Of a DNA stretch of 64,000 nt, positions 1 through 11,635 are shown piece by piece. The DNA comes from Papio anubis (lineage: Eukaryota > Chordata > Mammalia > Primates > Cercopithecidae), in the NCBI RefSeq assembly GCF_008728515.1, contig NC_044976.1:212413467-212477466 (forward strand), given 5' to 3'. The position numbers and the translations under genes are program-made. A model generated the notes under the pieces. It made no database searches and was not told the origin of the DNA. It saw nothing but the letters and a program-made list of their open reading frames with translations. Each line of letters opens with the position of its first letter. The first letter of the stretch is position 1.

Positions 1-344
1 GACAAGGTTAGTTTTAAGTTGGACCAAGGGTATTTCACCTTGAATGTCTGGCTTTCATTTGCATAACAATAAGTTCTGGCTATTGTACACTCTGTCCAAA
101 AATCTAAAACTCTATTATTACTGGCTTAATGGCCTGTGTAACCTAATTTAAAATAGGAAAGTGAACTTCAGGTTTTCTCTCTTCAGTTTACTGTGAAGTA
201 GGTATTAGCATATCATTGTCTTCTTGCTATCCTTCATCACTTACTGTGTCTCCAAGTGAGTTTGCCACATCATGAGTTTGATTCAAAGATACTTGATGAG
301 AATGGCTTAGAAGGACACAAGGGAACACAGTAGACTGTAGATGG
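1..344. other. Unassigned non-coding sequence
   Basis: I see no open frame, RNA gene or repeat that I can name. Composition is ordinary AT-rich primate DNA. Confidence 0.5.
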
Positions 345-480
345 TGAGGACATGGGCTTTCGGAGGCACAGAAATTTGCATTTCAATCTAGGTTCTACAT
401 TTCACTGATGACTCAATGTGACCTTGAGCATGAAGGCAGATATATCTGACCTTCAGTTGCCTCGTCTGTAAAATGGGACA
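345..480 (-). repeat. MIR SINE fragment
   Basis: The segment near 440-475 (cctcgtctgtaaaatggga) is the reverse complement of the MIR core around its 'cagatgaggaaac' block. It is old and diverged, and the ends are approximate. Confidence 0.65.
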
Positions 481-585
481 GTGACTGCAGTAGACAGCCT
501 CTGTGGGAGCTGCCCTCTCTGCAAACACAGGGGTATGGGTCCCAAGGGGTCATGACTGTACCAAGTAATCTTCCCACCTGTATTA

Positions 586-963
586 TGTATTAGTCTGTTT
601 TCACACTGCTGTAAAGAACTGCCTGAGACTGGGTAATTTATAAAGGCAAGAGGTTTAACGGACTCACAATTCAGCATGGCTGGGGAGGCCTCAGGAAACT
701 TACAATCATGGTACAAGGTGAAGGGGAAGCAAGGCAGCCTCTTCACAGGGCGGCAGGAAGGAGAATGAATGCAGGAAGAACTACCAAATGCTTATAAAAC
801 CATCATATCTCAAGAGAATTCACTCACTATCATGAGAACAGCATGGGGGAAACGGCCCCCATGATCCAATTACCTCCACCTGGTCTCTCCCTTGATGCAT
901 GGGGATTATGGGGATTATAATACAAGATAGATTTGTGTGGGGACACAAAGCCTAAGCATATCA
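586..963 (-). mobile_element. MaLR LTR (MST/THE1-like)
   Basis: Read on the minus strand, this begins tgatatgcttaggctttgtg, continues through a 'ggtaattggatcatggggg' block, and ends in a cagactaataca terminus. That is the layout of MST/THE1-type ERVL-MaLR LTRs. The length of about 378 bp fits a solo LTR. I found no clear 5-bp target duplication. Confidence 0.85.
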
Positions 964-1090
964 CCACCCATATGCTACAACCCGACTCAGCCCAAGGCGA
1001 CACCTGGCCCAATATAAGACAACACAATTCTCTTTCCTGGAAATTGGATGTTTGTACAGAAAGGCAGAAACCTGAGAATCTTTGCTGCAA

Positions 1091-1114
1091 AATAATAATA
1101 ATAATAATAATAAT
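1091..1114 (+). repeat. (AAT)n microsatellite
   Basis: About eight pure AAT units. Confidence 0.95.
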
Positions 1115-1124
1115 GCAAACACAG

Positions 1125-1262
1125 ATAGGGTTTACTGTGCACCAAGCACTGTTCTAAGCACTCTTTTCTATTAACTTGTTTACATCCTCAGAACACATCT
1201 ATGTACAATGTACTAGTAATATTATCACCTTTGCTTGCAGATGAGGAAACTGGGACCAGAAA
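1125..1262 (+). repeat. MIR SINE fragment
   Basis: It runs from 'gttctaagcact' to 'gatgaggaaactggga' in MIR order. Confidence 0.85.
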
Positions 1263-1679
1263 GTTGGAATTGAAGTCATATTCATAGTAACCTTTTGGGG
1301 AGAAGATGTACAAAGTCCTGCCGCTCAGGTCCCTGGGGCTGCCCAGGCTCTAACACTTCCTGAATCTTGTGGTCCAGCTGTTAGGATTCTATGGAAGACG
1401 TCAATGCTCCCTGAAAAAACACCTCTGGCTAAAGTTGGCCAGAGTCAAGTTGTTTGTAAACATATAAGGCTACGTGCAAACAAAAATAATAAATATTTAT
1501 GAATGCAATACTAACTAACCATTATGGTTTTTAGAAATAGCTTAGGTAAAGCTGCTAACAAGGGGCCTAGCATAGGTACAGGAGAGATTCTAGAAAAATT
1601 TTAGCACTGAACCATCACAACTATCCAAGGTCCTCTAGTCCCCATAGAGTAGACCCTCGAGTTATAGCTATAGCTATAA

Positions 1680-1812
1680 TACCACTAATAATAATCATTG
1701 TTGAAAGATTCCTCTGTGCTTGGCCCTGTGCTCTGCCTGCATTATCTCATTTGATTCCTACAAAGCCTCTCTAAGGCAAGCACTTTCCTTCTCTCTATTT
1801 TATGTGTGGAAA
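1680..1812 (+). repeat. MIR SINE fragment
   Basis: The order 'cattgttgaaag', 'ggccctgtgctctg', 'attatctcatttgattc' follows the 5' half of MIR. The copy is diverged. Confidence 0.65.
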
Positions 1813-2284
1813 AACACAATTCTGGTTCCCTTCATCACTCCCCTTCCTCACCTCTGAGTGGAAGCAGGGTCTAACTTAGTATGATAACAGGAGAGTCTGT
1901 GAATGTTAATGTCTGTGAGGATCTGACCAACATCAGCAAGAAAAGTTGGCTTATCTTGCAGATGCTATGATTTACAGAATGGAAAAGCCCTAAGGCCACT
2001 CTGACCTACAGTATCTGAATCTAGAAACACTGGTCATCAAGATGGGAAGCACCTGCTAGAGGGAGCTGGGCCTCTGAGGTGCAAATAGTGGACCAAGGAA
2101 GAGAAAAGATCAGAGGAGGAAGGCAGGGAGAGAAGGGGCTCCCCAGTACCGTTGAAGTCCAGTCTGGGGACTTGATCGGGAAAGAGGGAAAATCCCATGG
2201 ATGCTGACATCATCGTCAAAGCCAAGATGGTTTCCTAACTGATCATGAACGAGACCTCTGAGACACTATGGGCAGTGTTAGGGG

Positions 2285-2440
2285 TTTCCATACAAATGAG
2301 GACACTTTAGCCGAGAGATGTGAAGTGATCTTCTCACAGTCACACAGCCAGAGTTGGTAGAGGGAGAATTGGAACCCAGGCTGCCTGATTCTGGAGTCCA
2401 TGTTCCTCACCCACTATTCCACATTGTACCCTCTTCAGCT
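2285..2440 (+). repeat. MIR SINE fragment
   Basis: It contains 'caaatgaggacac', 'tcacacagccagagttggt' and 'gaacccaggctgcctgatt', the 3' half of MIR in order. Confidence 0.85.
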
Positions 2441-2598
2441 AGAGGTTGTTCTGGGTTTCACACCTTGGAGCTTTATTTGACCTGCATTTGTTCACGTCAA
2501 TCCCCAAAACCTTTTTGAAATTCCTTCAAAGTCATGCTCAAATGCCACCTTTTCCAGAATCTCCAACCTCAGCACCACTCTCTCATCCTGACCCCAAA

Positions 2599-3096
2599 AT
2601 GTCTGTGCCCTCCCCCAAAATTCATATGTTACAATCCTAACTCCCAAAGCAATGGCACTAGGAGGTGGGGTCTTTAGGAGGTAATTAGGTCTTGAGGACG
2701 GAGACCTCATGAATGGGATTGGTGTCCTTAATAAAGAGACCCCAAAGAGGCCCTTCCACCATGTGAGGACACGGAGAGAAGGCATCATCTATGAACCAGA
2801 AATCGAGCCCCCACCAAACACCAACTCTACCGGTACCTTGATCTTGGATTTCCCAGTCTCTAAAAGTGAGAAATAAATGTCTGCTGTTTATAAGCCACCC
2901 AGTTTAGGATACTTTTGTTAATTTTCTACTTTTTATTTTTTTGTGGAGATGGAGTCTTGCCATGTTGCCCAGGCTAGTCTCAAACTTCTGGGCTCAAGGG
3001 ATCCCCAAGCTCGAGCTCCTGAGCAGCTGGGACTTTGGGTATGCCACCACAGCTAGCTAAGGTATTTTTGTTATAGCAGCCCAAACTGCCTAAGAC
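2599..3096 (+). mobile_element. MaLR LTR (MLT1/MST-like), split by Alu-related insert
   Basis: The sequence has 'aaaattcatatgttacaatc', 'ggaggtggggtctttagg', 'gagaaataaatgtctgctg' and 'ataagccacccagtt', an ERVL-MaLR LTR in sense orientation with an AATAAA signal near 2871. An Alu-related fragment at 2930-3062 separates the last 35 bp. Confidence 0.8.
2930..3062 (-). mobile_element. Alu-monomer-related fragment
   Basis: 'gagatggagtcttgccatgt', 'cccaggctagtctcaaac' and a following 'gagcagctgggact' block are Alu-like in reverse orientation. Only about one arm is present, inside the surrounding LTR. Confidence 0.7.
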
Positions 3097-4119
3097 ATCC
3101 CACAGCACTTTACCTCCCTAAACCTCACAAAATGAATTCTGCTTGCCATGAGAGCTGGGTGGATGTGTCTCATCTCCCCTACTAATCAAGGTCCTCAAGG
3201 GCAGAGGTATTTTATACATTTTCTACTTCCCCCGACTCTATCCCAACACACACACCACCACTGTCACCACCAGGACAGTGCCCTGCGCTTGGCACTCAAG
3301 AAATAGGTATTGAAGGAAGGCAGATATTCAGAGATTTCAAACAACCACAAACACACCCCAGGCTCAGAGAAAATGTCCAGGTCAGTATCTGCTCCCGCTC
3401 CGTCCCTCAAGGCCAGAAGGCCAGCAGGAGTCTTGGAGTCAACTGTTTCTGGAAGCTTCTTCCAAAGATAGCGATATGGTATCTTATAAGTTATCTGTTG
3501 ACTCTTTATATGTGAACAGTTAATTTGTTGTCTCATTCAAACGCACACACAGAGAGACCAGAGGGAAGCTCCTGTGGTGGAATCGATTGAATTCACCACA
3601 TTTACTCTGGTAATTTCCCCTGAAGCCCGTTTGATACAGGAAATGCTTTTCTAACCGCAGGTGCCTCTCAGCTCCCTGTCCCCAAGCTTCAAGCTGTGCC
3701 CAGGGTACCCTGGTGGTAACACAGCCAGCAGTCGCCCCTGAGGAGCCACCTTCCATGTGGCTGCAGGATGTCACCGCAGCTCCTCAAGTTCCACACGCTG
3801 AGCATCAGCCTGGGAGCGAACTACCGACTTTGGGAGGTGAAATATCTTACAGAAAGAGTGTGGGAGAAGAAAAGGCATTGTCAGTAAAGACCATCTTAGA
3901 ACCTGTTTACTCAAACCACCACAGATTAGTGCCAGTGAATGGTGAGGATGGAGCCTTTAAGAGAAACATCCATAAAACCTGATTGAAAACAAGCTGGGGA
4001 GGCAGCCTGGGCTTCAGCTGACACCTTTGTGTTGCTGTTAAATTTACACACCCATTTGTAGGGGTAATTGCAAAATAAGAGAGGAGCTAAGAAGTGGTAC
4101 CGGCTTTCTCCCTAGTGGT
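3097..4119. other. Unassigned sequence with an exon-like open segment
   Basis: No repeat is recognised. Positions 3661-3836 follow a pyrimidine-rich stretch ending in CAG and precede a GTGA donor-like step. One frame is open through both and continues to 3982. The peptide resembles no family I know, so coding is not claimed. Confidence 0.4.
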
Positions 4120-4129
4120 CAGGTCTTGC

Positions 4130-4453
4130 GTTTGTTTGTTGTTTGTTTGTTTGTTTTTGAGATGGAGTCTCCTTCTGTCACCCAGGCTGGAGTGCAGTGG
4201 CACGATCTCAGCTCACTGCAACCTCTGCCTCCAGGGTTCAAGCGATTCTCCTGCCTCAGCCGCCTGGGTAGCTGGGATTACAGGCAGGCACCACCACACC
4301 TGGCTAATTTCTTTTTTCTTTTTTTTGTATTTTTAATAGAGATGGGGTTTTACCATGTTGACCAGGCTGGTCTCAAATTCCTGACCTCAGGTGATCCTCC
4401 TGCCTCAGCCTTCCAAAGTGCTGGGATTACAGGTGTGAGCCACCACGCCCAGC
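4130..4453 (-). mobile_element. AluS
   Basis: Full Alu with a (GTTT)n-rich tail at the left and 'gccaccacgcccagcc' at the right. The flanks 4120-4129 and 4454-4463 (caggtctt-c) form a target-site duplication with one mismatch. Confidence 0.93.
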
Positions 4454-4785
4454 CAGGTCTTCCATTTTACAAAAGCGAATAACCCAGGTGCAAGTCAGGG
4501 CTGGCCTGTCAGGCAAGTGGGCTCATTCTGCTCACCCTGCAAACCTCCCTAGTTCACAGACTCAACATGAAATATCTGCTCTTGTGGAAGCTGTTTTCTA
4601 AGAGCTTAAGGAAACATTTCCGTGTACAAAGTTCCTACATTAGATTGCATGATTGTGCTTTTCTCCCACTTACTTGACAGCTCTCTCATCCTCCTATGTG
4701 CTCAGAAGGTGAGCTGCCCTTTGCAACTCACACAGGTGTTAGCCTGTGCTTGGTCCACAGGCTCCACATAAGCCAGCTGTGTATT
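4454..4785. other. Unassigned non-coding sequence
   Basis: About 330 bp between two Alus; nothing recognisable. Confidence 0.5.
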
Positions 4786-5098
4786 TCTTTTCTTTTTTTT
4801 TTTTTTTTCATTTTTAGACACAAGGTCTTGCTCTGTTGCCCTGGCTAGAGTGCAGTGGTGCGAGCATAGTTCACTGCAGCCTTGAACTCTTGGGCTCACG
4901 TGATCATCCCACCTCAGTCTTCCAAGTAGCTAGGATTATAGGCACGGGTCACCATGCCTGGTTAATTTTCAGAAAATTTCTTGTAGAGATAGGGTCTCAT
5001 TATGTTGTCCAGGCTGGAGTGCAGTGACAGGATCATAGTTCACTGCAGACTCGAATTCCTGGGCTCAAGCAATCCGCCTACCTCAGCCTCCTGAATCC
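4786..5098 (-). mobile_element. AluJ-type element with two right-arm-like halves
   Basis: The poly-T tail at 4794-4809 is followed by a normal reverse right arm. The second half (4981-5098) again has the 'ctggagtgcagtg' and 'catagttcactgcag' blocks, which belong to the right arm and should be absent from a left arm. It ends before the usual 5' terminus. Confidence 0.8.
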
Positions 5099-5222
5099 AG
5101 CTCTCTATTTCATATCTCTTTTGTGCTCTATCCAAAAAGTCACTCCAAAGCCCAGTAGCTGGAATTCTACTTCCTTGAAAATTTTTAGACCCCCATCTCA
5201 GAACTACCTAGAAACCACCTCT

Positions 5223-5519
5223 GGCTGTGCCTGGTGGCTCATGCCTGCAATCCCAACACTTTGGGAGGCCCAGGCAGGCAGATCACCTGAGGTAAGGAGT
5301 TTGAGACCAGCCTGGCCAACATGGTGAAATACCGTCGCTACTAAAAATTTAAAAAAAAAAAAAAATTAGCCAGGCGTGGTGGCAGGCACCTGTAATCCCA
5401 GCTACTCTGGAGGCTGAGGCAGGAGAATCACTTGAACCTGGGAAGCGGAGGTTGCAGTGAGCGGAGATTATGCCATTGCACTCCAGCCTGGGTGACAGAG
5501 TGAGACTCCGTCTCAAAAA
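5223..5519 (+). mobile_element. AluS
   Basis: Full-length Alu with an internal A-run at 5350-5365, ending 'gagactccgtctcaaaaa'. Its tail merges into a purine microsatellite. Confidence 0.95.
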
Positions 5520-5641
5520 TAAAAAGAAGAAGAAGAAGGAGACAGAGAAAGAGAGAGAGGCAGAGAAGAGAAGAGAAGAGAAGAGAAGAGAAGAGAAGAG
5601 AAGAGAAGAGAAGAGAAGAGAAGAGAAGAGAAGAGAAGAGA
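5520..5641 (+). repeat. (AAGAG)n microsatellite grown from an Alu tail
   Basis: An impure GAA/GA stretch leads into about 15 pure AAGAG units from 5564. Translation gives a repetitive Arg/Glu/Lys peptide, which is an artefact of the repeat. Confidence 0.95.
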
Positions 5642-6496
5642 ACTACCTTCCAAACCTAGGATTAGCTGTTGTAACAGTTCTGAGTAAATGCTCTAAAATA
5701 TACGTTTATTTGTATTGACTATCTGCCTTGTGCCTAGCCCTCTGCTAAGAAGGAAGGCAAACCTAGATGCAATGATGATGGCAGATGATTCAAGTCAGCC
5801 CGCAAGGAAGAGCTAAGCTATAGGTTGTACGGGCTGCAGGATCCAGAAGAGAAAGACAAATAAATGAAGCCAAGTAACAGGGACGCGTAGAGAGAAGATT
5901 GGACTTGAGCTGAAACTAGAAGAATGGATAGGCTGTAGATATGCAAAATAGCATGAGGAAAGAGCATTCTAGATAAGGGAAGCCTCAAAGGTGGGAATGA
6001 GCCCAGTGAGCTCATGCTGCAGGAGACCCCAAAGAGAACGTTGCCCATCATAGGGAATAAGCTCTGGAAAAGGAACAATATGGTGGAGGACCGTGAAAGG
6101 ATCTTGAAAATATGCTTAGTGATTTAAAAATGACATATGGACTTTTCGAAGATTCCTCATCTCTCTACCCAAGTGGGCTAGCTCTTTTTACATTTTTAAA
6201 TATACTTTTTACTTAAATACTGCACGCCTCACTGAAGCTTTGGCAAACACGTCTTGAGTGTCAGCTGTGCCAGGGCCCTGAATGGGGCTAGAGAATTGTA
6301 GATGAAACTCCTGACCACACCCTCGAGGAGTTCTCATGTGTATGAAGAGGCTCGCATCCACATAGTTATAAGTAGTGGTTGTCTCTAGGTGGTAGAATTT
6401 GGGTGGCTTTTGTTTTCTTGTTTGTAATTTTCTAATTTTTTTCCAACTTTCTTCAAAGAGAAAAGATTATATTTTTATAAAATTAACAATAATGTC
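5642..6496. other. Unassigned sequence
   Basis: No gene is seen. Around 6220-6345, 'gtgtcagctgtgccagggcc' followed by 'gaggagttctca' resembles a common ancient mammalian repeat whose family I cannot fix. Confidence 0.4.
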
Positions 6497-6810
6497 AGCT
6501 GGGCATGATGGCTCACACCTGTAATCCCAGCACTTTGGGAGGGCGAGGCGGGTGGATCACTTGAGGTCAGGAGTTCGAGACCAGCTTGGCCAACATGGTG
6601 AAACCCTGTCTCTACTAAAAATACAAAAATTAGCCAGGTGTGGTGGCAGGTGCCTATAATCCCAGCTACTTGGGAGGCTGAGGCAGTAGAACCCTTTGAA
6701 CCCAGGAGGCAGAGGTTTCAGTGAGCTGAGACCATGCCATTGCACTCCAGCCTGGGTGACAGAGCAAGACTCCATCTCAAAAAAATAAATAAATAAAATA
6801 AAACAACAAT
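6497..6810 (+). mobile_element. AluS
   Basis: Full-length Alu from 'agctgggcatgatggctc' to 'gactccatctcaaaaaaat', with an (AAAT)-rich tail. Confidence 0.94.
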
Positions 6811-7414
6811 AACAGTAATGTCTGTGTGAAAATCTGATGTGACGTATAGGGTGGAGTTTAAAAACGGGATGCTTGGGGAAAGGGATGCTATTTCCCTTGT
6901 GTCAAGAAAAAATAATAAAAGCTAAAAAACAAAACAAAACCATTCTCCAGATTATTTTCAAATAAATTCATAGAGAGATACTATATAAGATAGTTCTGAA
7001 GTTACACAAAACGACAAGGGAAGATGTTCTAAATACACTAAACATACTGTTGGAGACAATGCCCCAGGGACCAGCCCTCTGACGTATATAACTCTCAAGG
7101 CCTTTAATAAAAGGTCCTCTGAGAAGGTGGCATTTATTTAAAGCCAGGGACTCAGTGCTAGTTCCCTTTCTTCTCTTAGTAGCTCTGGGAGTGCCTGTCA
7201 AGAACAGCTTGAACCAGGGTTCCCTCCATTCATGCAGTTTTCTACTGCGGTCTGTGAGCAGACAGCTCTTTAAATCACATCTGCCAAGGTCAGCCAGGCA
7301 ACACCAGTCTCAAAGGCAGAAGCAATCTTCAGAGAATACCTAATGTTCCCTCAGGTCTGTTACCTGCTCCTTTCACCATTTCCTCTCACTTGCCCTTTCA
7401 TATGTAACAGATGA
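6811..7414. other. Unassigned non-coding sequence
   Basis: About 600 bp with no recognised repeat or gene. Confidence 0.5.
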
Positions 7415-7560
7415 GAGGGATCAGAGCTTCCGGTTCAGAGTTGAACTGCTTCAGCTCACTCTGGCTTCTCCCTCTGCTGACTGTGACCTGGAGCTACTTA
7501 CTAACCTCTCTAAGTCTGCTAAGACACATTTTCACCTTTTGTAAAATGGGCATGTGGATA
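7415..7560 (-). repeat. MIR SINE fragment
   Basis: 'ctgactgtgacctggagct' followed by 'cttactaacctctctaagt' and 'ttttgtaaaatgggcatg' is MIR in reverse order. Confidence 0.8.
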
Positions 7561-7618
7561 AAAGGATGGATGGATGGATGGACGGACGGATGAATAGATG
7601 GATGGATATAGAGATAGG
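7560..7618 (+). repeat. (GGAT)n microsatellite
   Basis: Imperfect GGAT/GGAC tetramers, continuing as GATA beyond the adjacent Alu at 7905. Confidence 0.92.
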
Positions 7619-7625
7619 TGAGTAG

Positions 7626-7904
7626 CATTTTGGGAGGCTGAGGCAGGTGGATTACTTGAGGTCAGGAGTTCGAGACCACCCTGGCCAACATGGTGAAACC
7701 CCATCTCTACTAAAACTACAAAAATTAGTTGGGTGTGGTGGTGGGTGCCTGTAATCCCAGCTACTCAGGAGGCTGAGGCATGAGAATTGCTTGAACCTAG
7801 GAGGCAGAGGTTGCAGTAAGCTGAGATCACACCACTGTACTCCAGCCTGGGTGACAGAGTGAAATTCCGTCTCAAAAATAAATAAATAAATAAATAAATA
7901 AATA
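7626..7904 (+). mobile_element. 5'-truncated AluS inside a GATA-type microsatellite
   Basis: It starts at 'cattttgggaggctgag', so roughly the first 35 bp are missing. Flanks 7610-7625 and 7905-7920 (agagataggt-agtag) are a 16-bp target duplication with one mismatch. The tail is (AAAT)n. Confidence 0.94.
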
Positions 7905-7951
7905 AGAGATAGGTAAGTAGATAGATTATAGATAGATAGATGATAGATAAA
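7905..7951 (+). repeat. (GATA)n-type repeat
   Basis: Imperfect GATA units, the continuation of the repeat at 7560-7618 after the Alu insertion. Confidence 0.85.
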
Positions 7952-8938
7952 AATTGATCTTCCTAACTAGCTTCCTGCTTCCAGTGCTACCCTCAATCTC
8001 ATTTTCAATTTAATCAGAATTATACTTTCCCATGCTTTTTTAAAAAATCAAATAATTCTACAAGTCCTCTCACAAAACAATAGCATTCCCCAGTCATTCC
8101 TTTACCATCCTATTTCCCCCTCTCTGAAAACAGCCACCTTCAATTTGTTTAATTAATCCGTTGTATTTACCTCCATATCTCTGCATAAATCATTACTAGT
8201 CAGTTTTTGGCATTATCTATTGATTTGCTGCTGTGGAGAATGAGGCTGTGGCTTTTGTTCTCTGACTATGCACCTCCTAGTTACCCTATCTTCACAATCC
8301 ACTAATTTTGATTTAATAATCAGGATTTACATTATTATTACTCTGCAAACCAGTGGTTTTTCTATCTGGCTCAGCAATGCCCGTAAGAGAAAATTTGAAG
8401 TGTGGGGCAGCATTTTGGTTTGTCAGAGTATTGGGTTAGGAGGAGAAACTGGATCCGTGGCGTCTAGTGGGTGAGCATCAGGGATGCTATAAATTCTGCA
8501 ATATGCAGAACATTGCTGCACAAAATATTCCCCAAATATCAATAAGTCCTCCTGAGAAGCAGTTAACACTATTTACTGCTAATCCATGCAGTATACAATG
8601 GTTACCTTTCTTTCTTGGGCAAGTTTTCTTTCCCTGGAGTTAACAACTGCCTTGATGTTTTCATTTTTATCCTCTGACAGCTTTCATAATCATCTCTTTG
8701 TTCCTCAGTGTTCTGATATTTCACAATGTATGTTAGTATGTTTTCATCCACAGTGTTGGGCATTCAGAGAACCCTTTCAATCTGAAGATTTCTGTACTCT
8801 AGTTCTGGATTATTTTCCAAAACTGTTTCTTGATTTTTTTTTTCCATCTCTTTTCCATGACTCTGATTAATTCATGTTATGTAAGTTTTGGAATTCTTGG
8901 TGCTCACATTTTCATAATTTTTTTCTTTTTTTCTTTAA
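7952..8938. other. Unassigned AT-rich sequence
   Basis: It has long T- and A-rich tracts and no convincing gene or named repeat. Diverged LINE remnants are possible near 8030-8250. Confidence 0.4.
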
Positions 8939-9241
8939 CCTTTTTTTTTTTTTTTTTTTTTTTTTTTTGACAGAGTTCGCTCTGTCACCCAGGCTGGAGT
9001 GCAGTGGTGCAATCTCACTGTAACCGCCACCTCCCAGCTTCAAGCAATTCTCATGCCTCAGCCTCCCAAGTAGCTAGGACTACAGGTGCACACCACCACA
9101 CATGGCTAATTTTTGTATTTTTGGTAGAGATGAGGTTTCGCCGTAATGGTCAGGCTGGTCTCAAGCTCCTGGCCTCAAGTGATCTGCCTGCCTCAGCCTC
9201 CCAAAGTGCTGGGATTATAGGTGTGAGCTACTGCACACAGC
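8939..9241 (-). mobile_element. AluS
   Basis: Poly-T of about 30 at 8941-8968, then a reverse Alu ending 'gtgagctactgcacacagcc'. A small deletion removes the usual 'ggctcactgcaa' block start near 9015. Confidence 0.93.
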
Positions 9242-10330
9242 CTAATCTTTTTGTTTGCTACATTTCCAGGAAGATTTCCTCAGTTTTTCCTTTGAATCAT
9301 TCTACTGAGTTGATTTTTGTTTTGTTGTGATGTTTTTAATCACAGCTATGGCGGTGGGTATAGGTCCCAGGATCTTTTTGTTTTCTAAATGTTTCTATTT
9401 TCTAGCATTCTATCCCTGATCCATAGATGCATTATCTTCTTTTATCTTTTCAGGGAAATTAGTATAAATAACTTTTTGTCTGATTTTGCATTTTCTTTTT
9501 CTTATAGGGAAATCTCCTCCATGATACTTTGTTCTGTTTGTGCATTTGTTTGGCTTTAATAATTTATATTATAATATAAAAAATGGAGCCCAAATGTCTG
9601 GTGATCCTTGGCAGTCTGTGAATAGTTAAGTGAGGTGCTAAAAAGCTGGCTAACTGTGCACATAACTATAGACCTCCCCACAAGGTGATCTATTCAGACT
9701 ATTTCTTTGGGAATACTCATGTCAGTATTTGAACTTCTTTTCTTAGACTAGTACAGTTTCCCCAGAAAAAGTTTTTCTAATATCCTGCCTGAGGGTTATA
9801 AGTTTTGCTGTCAACTTTCTAAGAACTCATATGCTATGTAAACTTTCATTTAATTTGCCTGTTTTTATTTTGGTACCTCTTCTCCCACTGTGCCTGGGTA
9901 ACTCTAGAGACCCTCAGTTTTTACCCCTTCAAAGAATGAATCTTCAGTCTTCTGAAGAGGGCAGGAAGGACAGTCACCAGCTGCATGGAATGACAGAATC
10001 AATTTGCAAGTCATTTGCTTCTTAAACTGACCATCAACCAATGCTTCAACATTCACCTTGACCTCATTTCCAGAGGCACCTGATCTTGGTGATCCCTGAG
10101 CCTTTGCAAGAGCTTTGGAGGGGAGGGTATCTACAGAACAAATTAGAATCTCTCCTTCTCCCATTGTCATCTTATACCTGACAAGTCAGGTTCTTTGTTG
10201 GAGCTGACAAATCAGACACCACTCATCCATCTGTTTTTCAGCTTCTAAATTAGTGTTGCCATCATGTCCTCTTTAATTCTCATCGTACTTATGGGTTTTA
10301 CCATTTTATTTAAATTTGTTAATGGTCATT
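9242..10330. other. Unassigned AT-rich sequence
   Basis: About 1.1 kb without a gene or a repeat that I can name. Confidence 0.45.
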
Positions 10331-11292
10331 TTAGTAGGGTGTTGGGGAGAAGCGAGAGTAATGGAAAAATGGACCCACTGTCATCTTGCAAGTCCTATGA
10401 TTCGGTCCTTACACAGCAGCCAGACTGATATTTTAAAAATTCATATTAGATCCTATTACTACCTGGAACCCAAATTGTCAATGGCCTTTCATTATCATCA
10501 CAATGTATTTCAAACTCTCTCTGGCTTACAGTTTACAAAACTCTACATTACCTGGACTCTGACAAATCTTTGGCCTCATTTTCTACCCCCTTGCTTCTTT
10601 TTCACTAGATCCTAGTCGCTTTGGCCTTTGTTACTCACACCACGCCTATTCCCACCTCAGAGCCTTTGCACTTACTGTTCTCCCTGTTGGGAAGCTTTTA
10701 CCCCCAGGTCTTCCAGCAGGCTAATTTTTTTTTTTTTTTTTTTCTTTTGAGATGAGGTCTCACTCTGTTGCCCAGGCTGGAGTGCAGTGGCATGATCTTG
10801 GCTCACTGCAACCTCCACTTCCTGGGTTCAAGTGATTCTCCTGCCTCAGCCTCCCGAGTAGCGGGGACTACAGGCATGTGTCACCACGCCCAGCTAGTTT
10901 TTTGTATTTTTAGTAGAGATGGGGTTTCACCGTGTTAGCCAGGATGGTCTCGATCTCCTGACCTTGTAATCCGCCCACCTCGGCCTCCCATAGTGCTGGG
11001 ATTACAGGTATGAGCCACCACACCCAGCCCTAGCAGGCTAATTTTTTGTCATCAAATCTCAGTGTAAATGTCACCTCCTCAAAAAGACTTTCCATGATCA
11101 CTCAATCTAAAAGAACCAGACAGTCACTTACCACCATATTATCTTGTTTCATTCTCTGCACAGGCTTGTGCATGATTTGATATCATTCTTATTCATTTGT
11201 TTGTTTGCTGTGTTTATTATAAGAATGTAAGGTTGGTGAGAGCAGGGACATTACTTTCTTATTCACTTTATCTTGGTGCATAGAATAATTCT
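10331..11292 (+). mobile_element. L2 LINE 3' region, main part
   Basis: 'cacctcagagcctttgcac', 'aatgtcacctcctcaaaaag', 'aagaatgtaaggttggtgag' and 'agcagggacattac' follow the L2 3' end in order. An Alu (10731-11031) interrupts it. Its terminal piece lies at 12283-12313, beyond a 1-kb insertion. Confidence 0.88.
10731..11031 (-). mobile_element. AluY-type, inserted in L2
   Basis: Full Alu in reverse orientation with 'ccaggatggtctcgatctcc'. The direct repeats 10715-10730 and 11032-11047 (agcaggctaatttttt) are a 16-bp target duplication. Confidence 0.95.
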
Positions 11293-11635
11293 TGTATTAG
11301 TCAACGTTGTCAGAGAAACAGAACCAATAAGCTACGTGTATGTGTACAGAAAAAGAGATTAGTTATAAGAAATTGGCTCACGTGATTATGAAGGCTGAGA
11401 AGTCCAGACCCAGGAGAGCTGATGGCGACAGTTCCAGTCAGAACCTGAGTCAGAAGGCAGGAGAAGACTGACATCCCAGCTGGAAGACAATCAGACACAG
11501 AGAAAGGATTCTTCTTATTTGGGCTTTTGTTCCATGTAGGCTTTCAACGGCTTAGAAAAGGTCCATCCACATCAGGGGGAATAATTTCCTTTCCTCAGTC
11601 TATCTATTCAAATGGTAATCCCACTTACTGGGTAC

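Noticed and set aside
4094..4482. Open frames of 80-118 codons over the Alu at 4130
   Set aside because: They are translations of a reversed Alu. The same peptides recur at many other Alus in the window, so they are not genes.
5564..5641. Regular repeats considered as a CRISPR-like array
   Set aside because: Units are 5 bp with no spacers. This is a primate microsatellite.
5470..5718. 82-codon frame rich in Arg, Glu and Lys
   Set aside because: It is the translation of the AAGAG microsatellite and the Alu tail.
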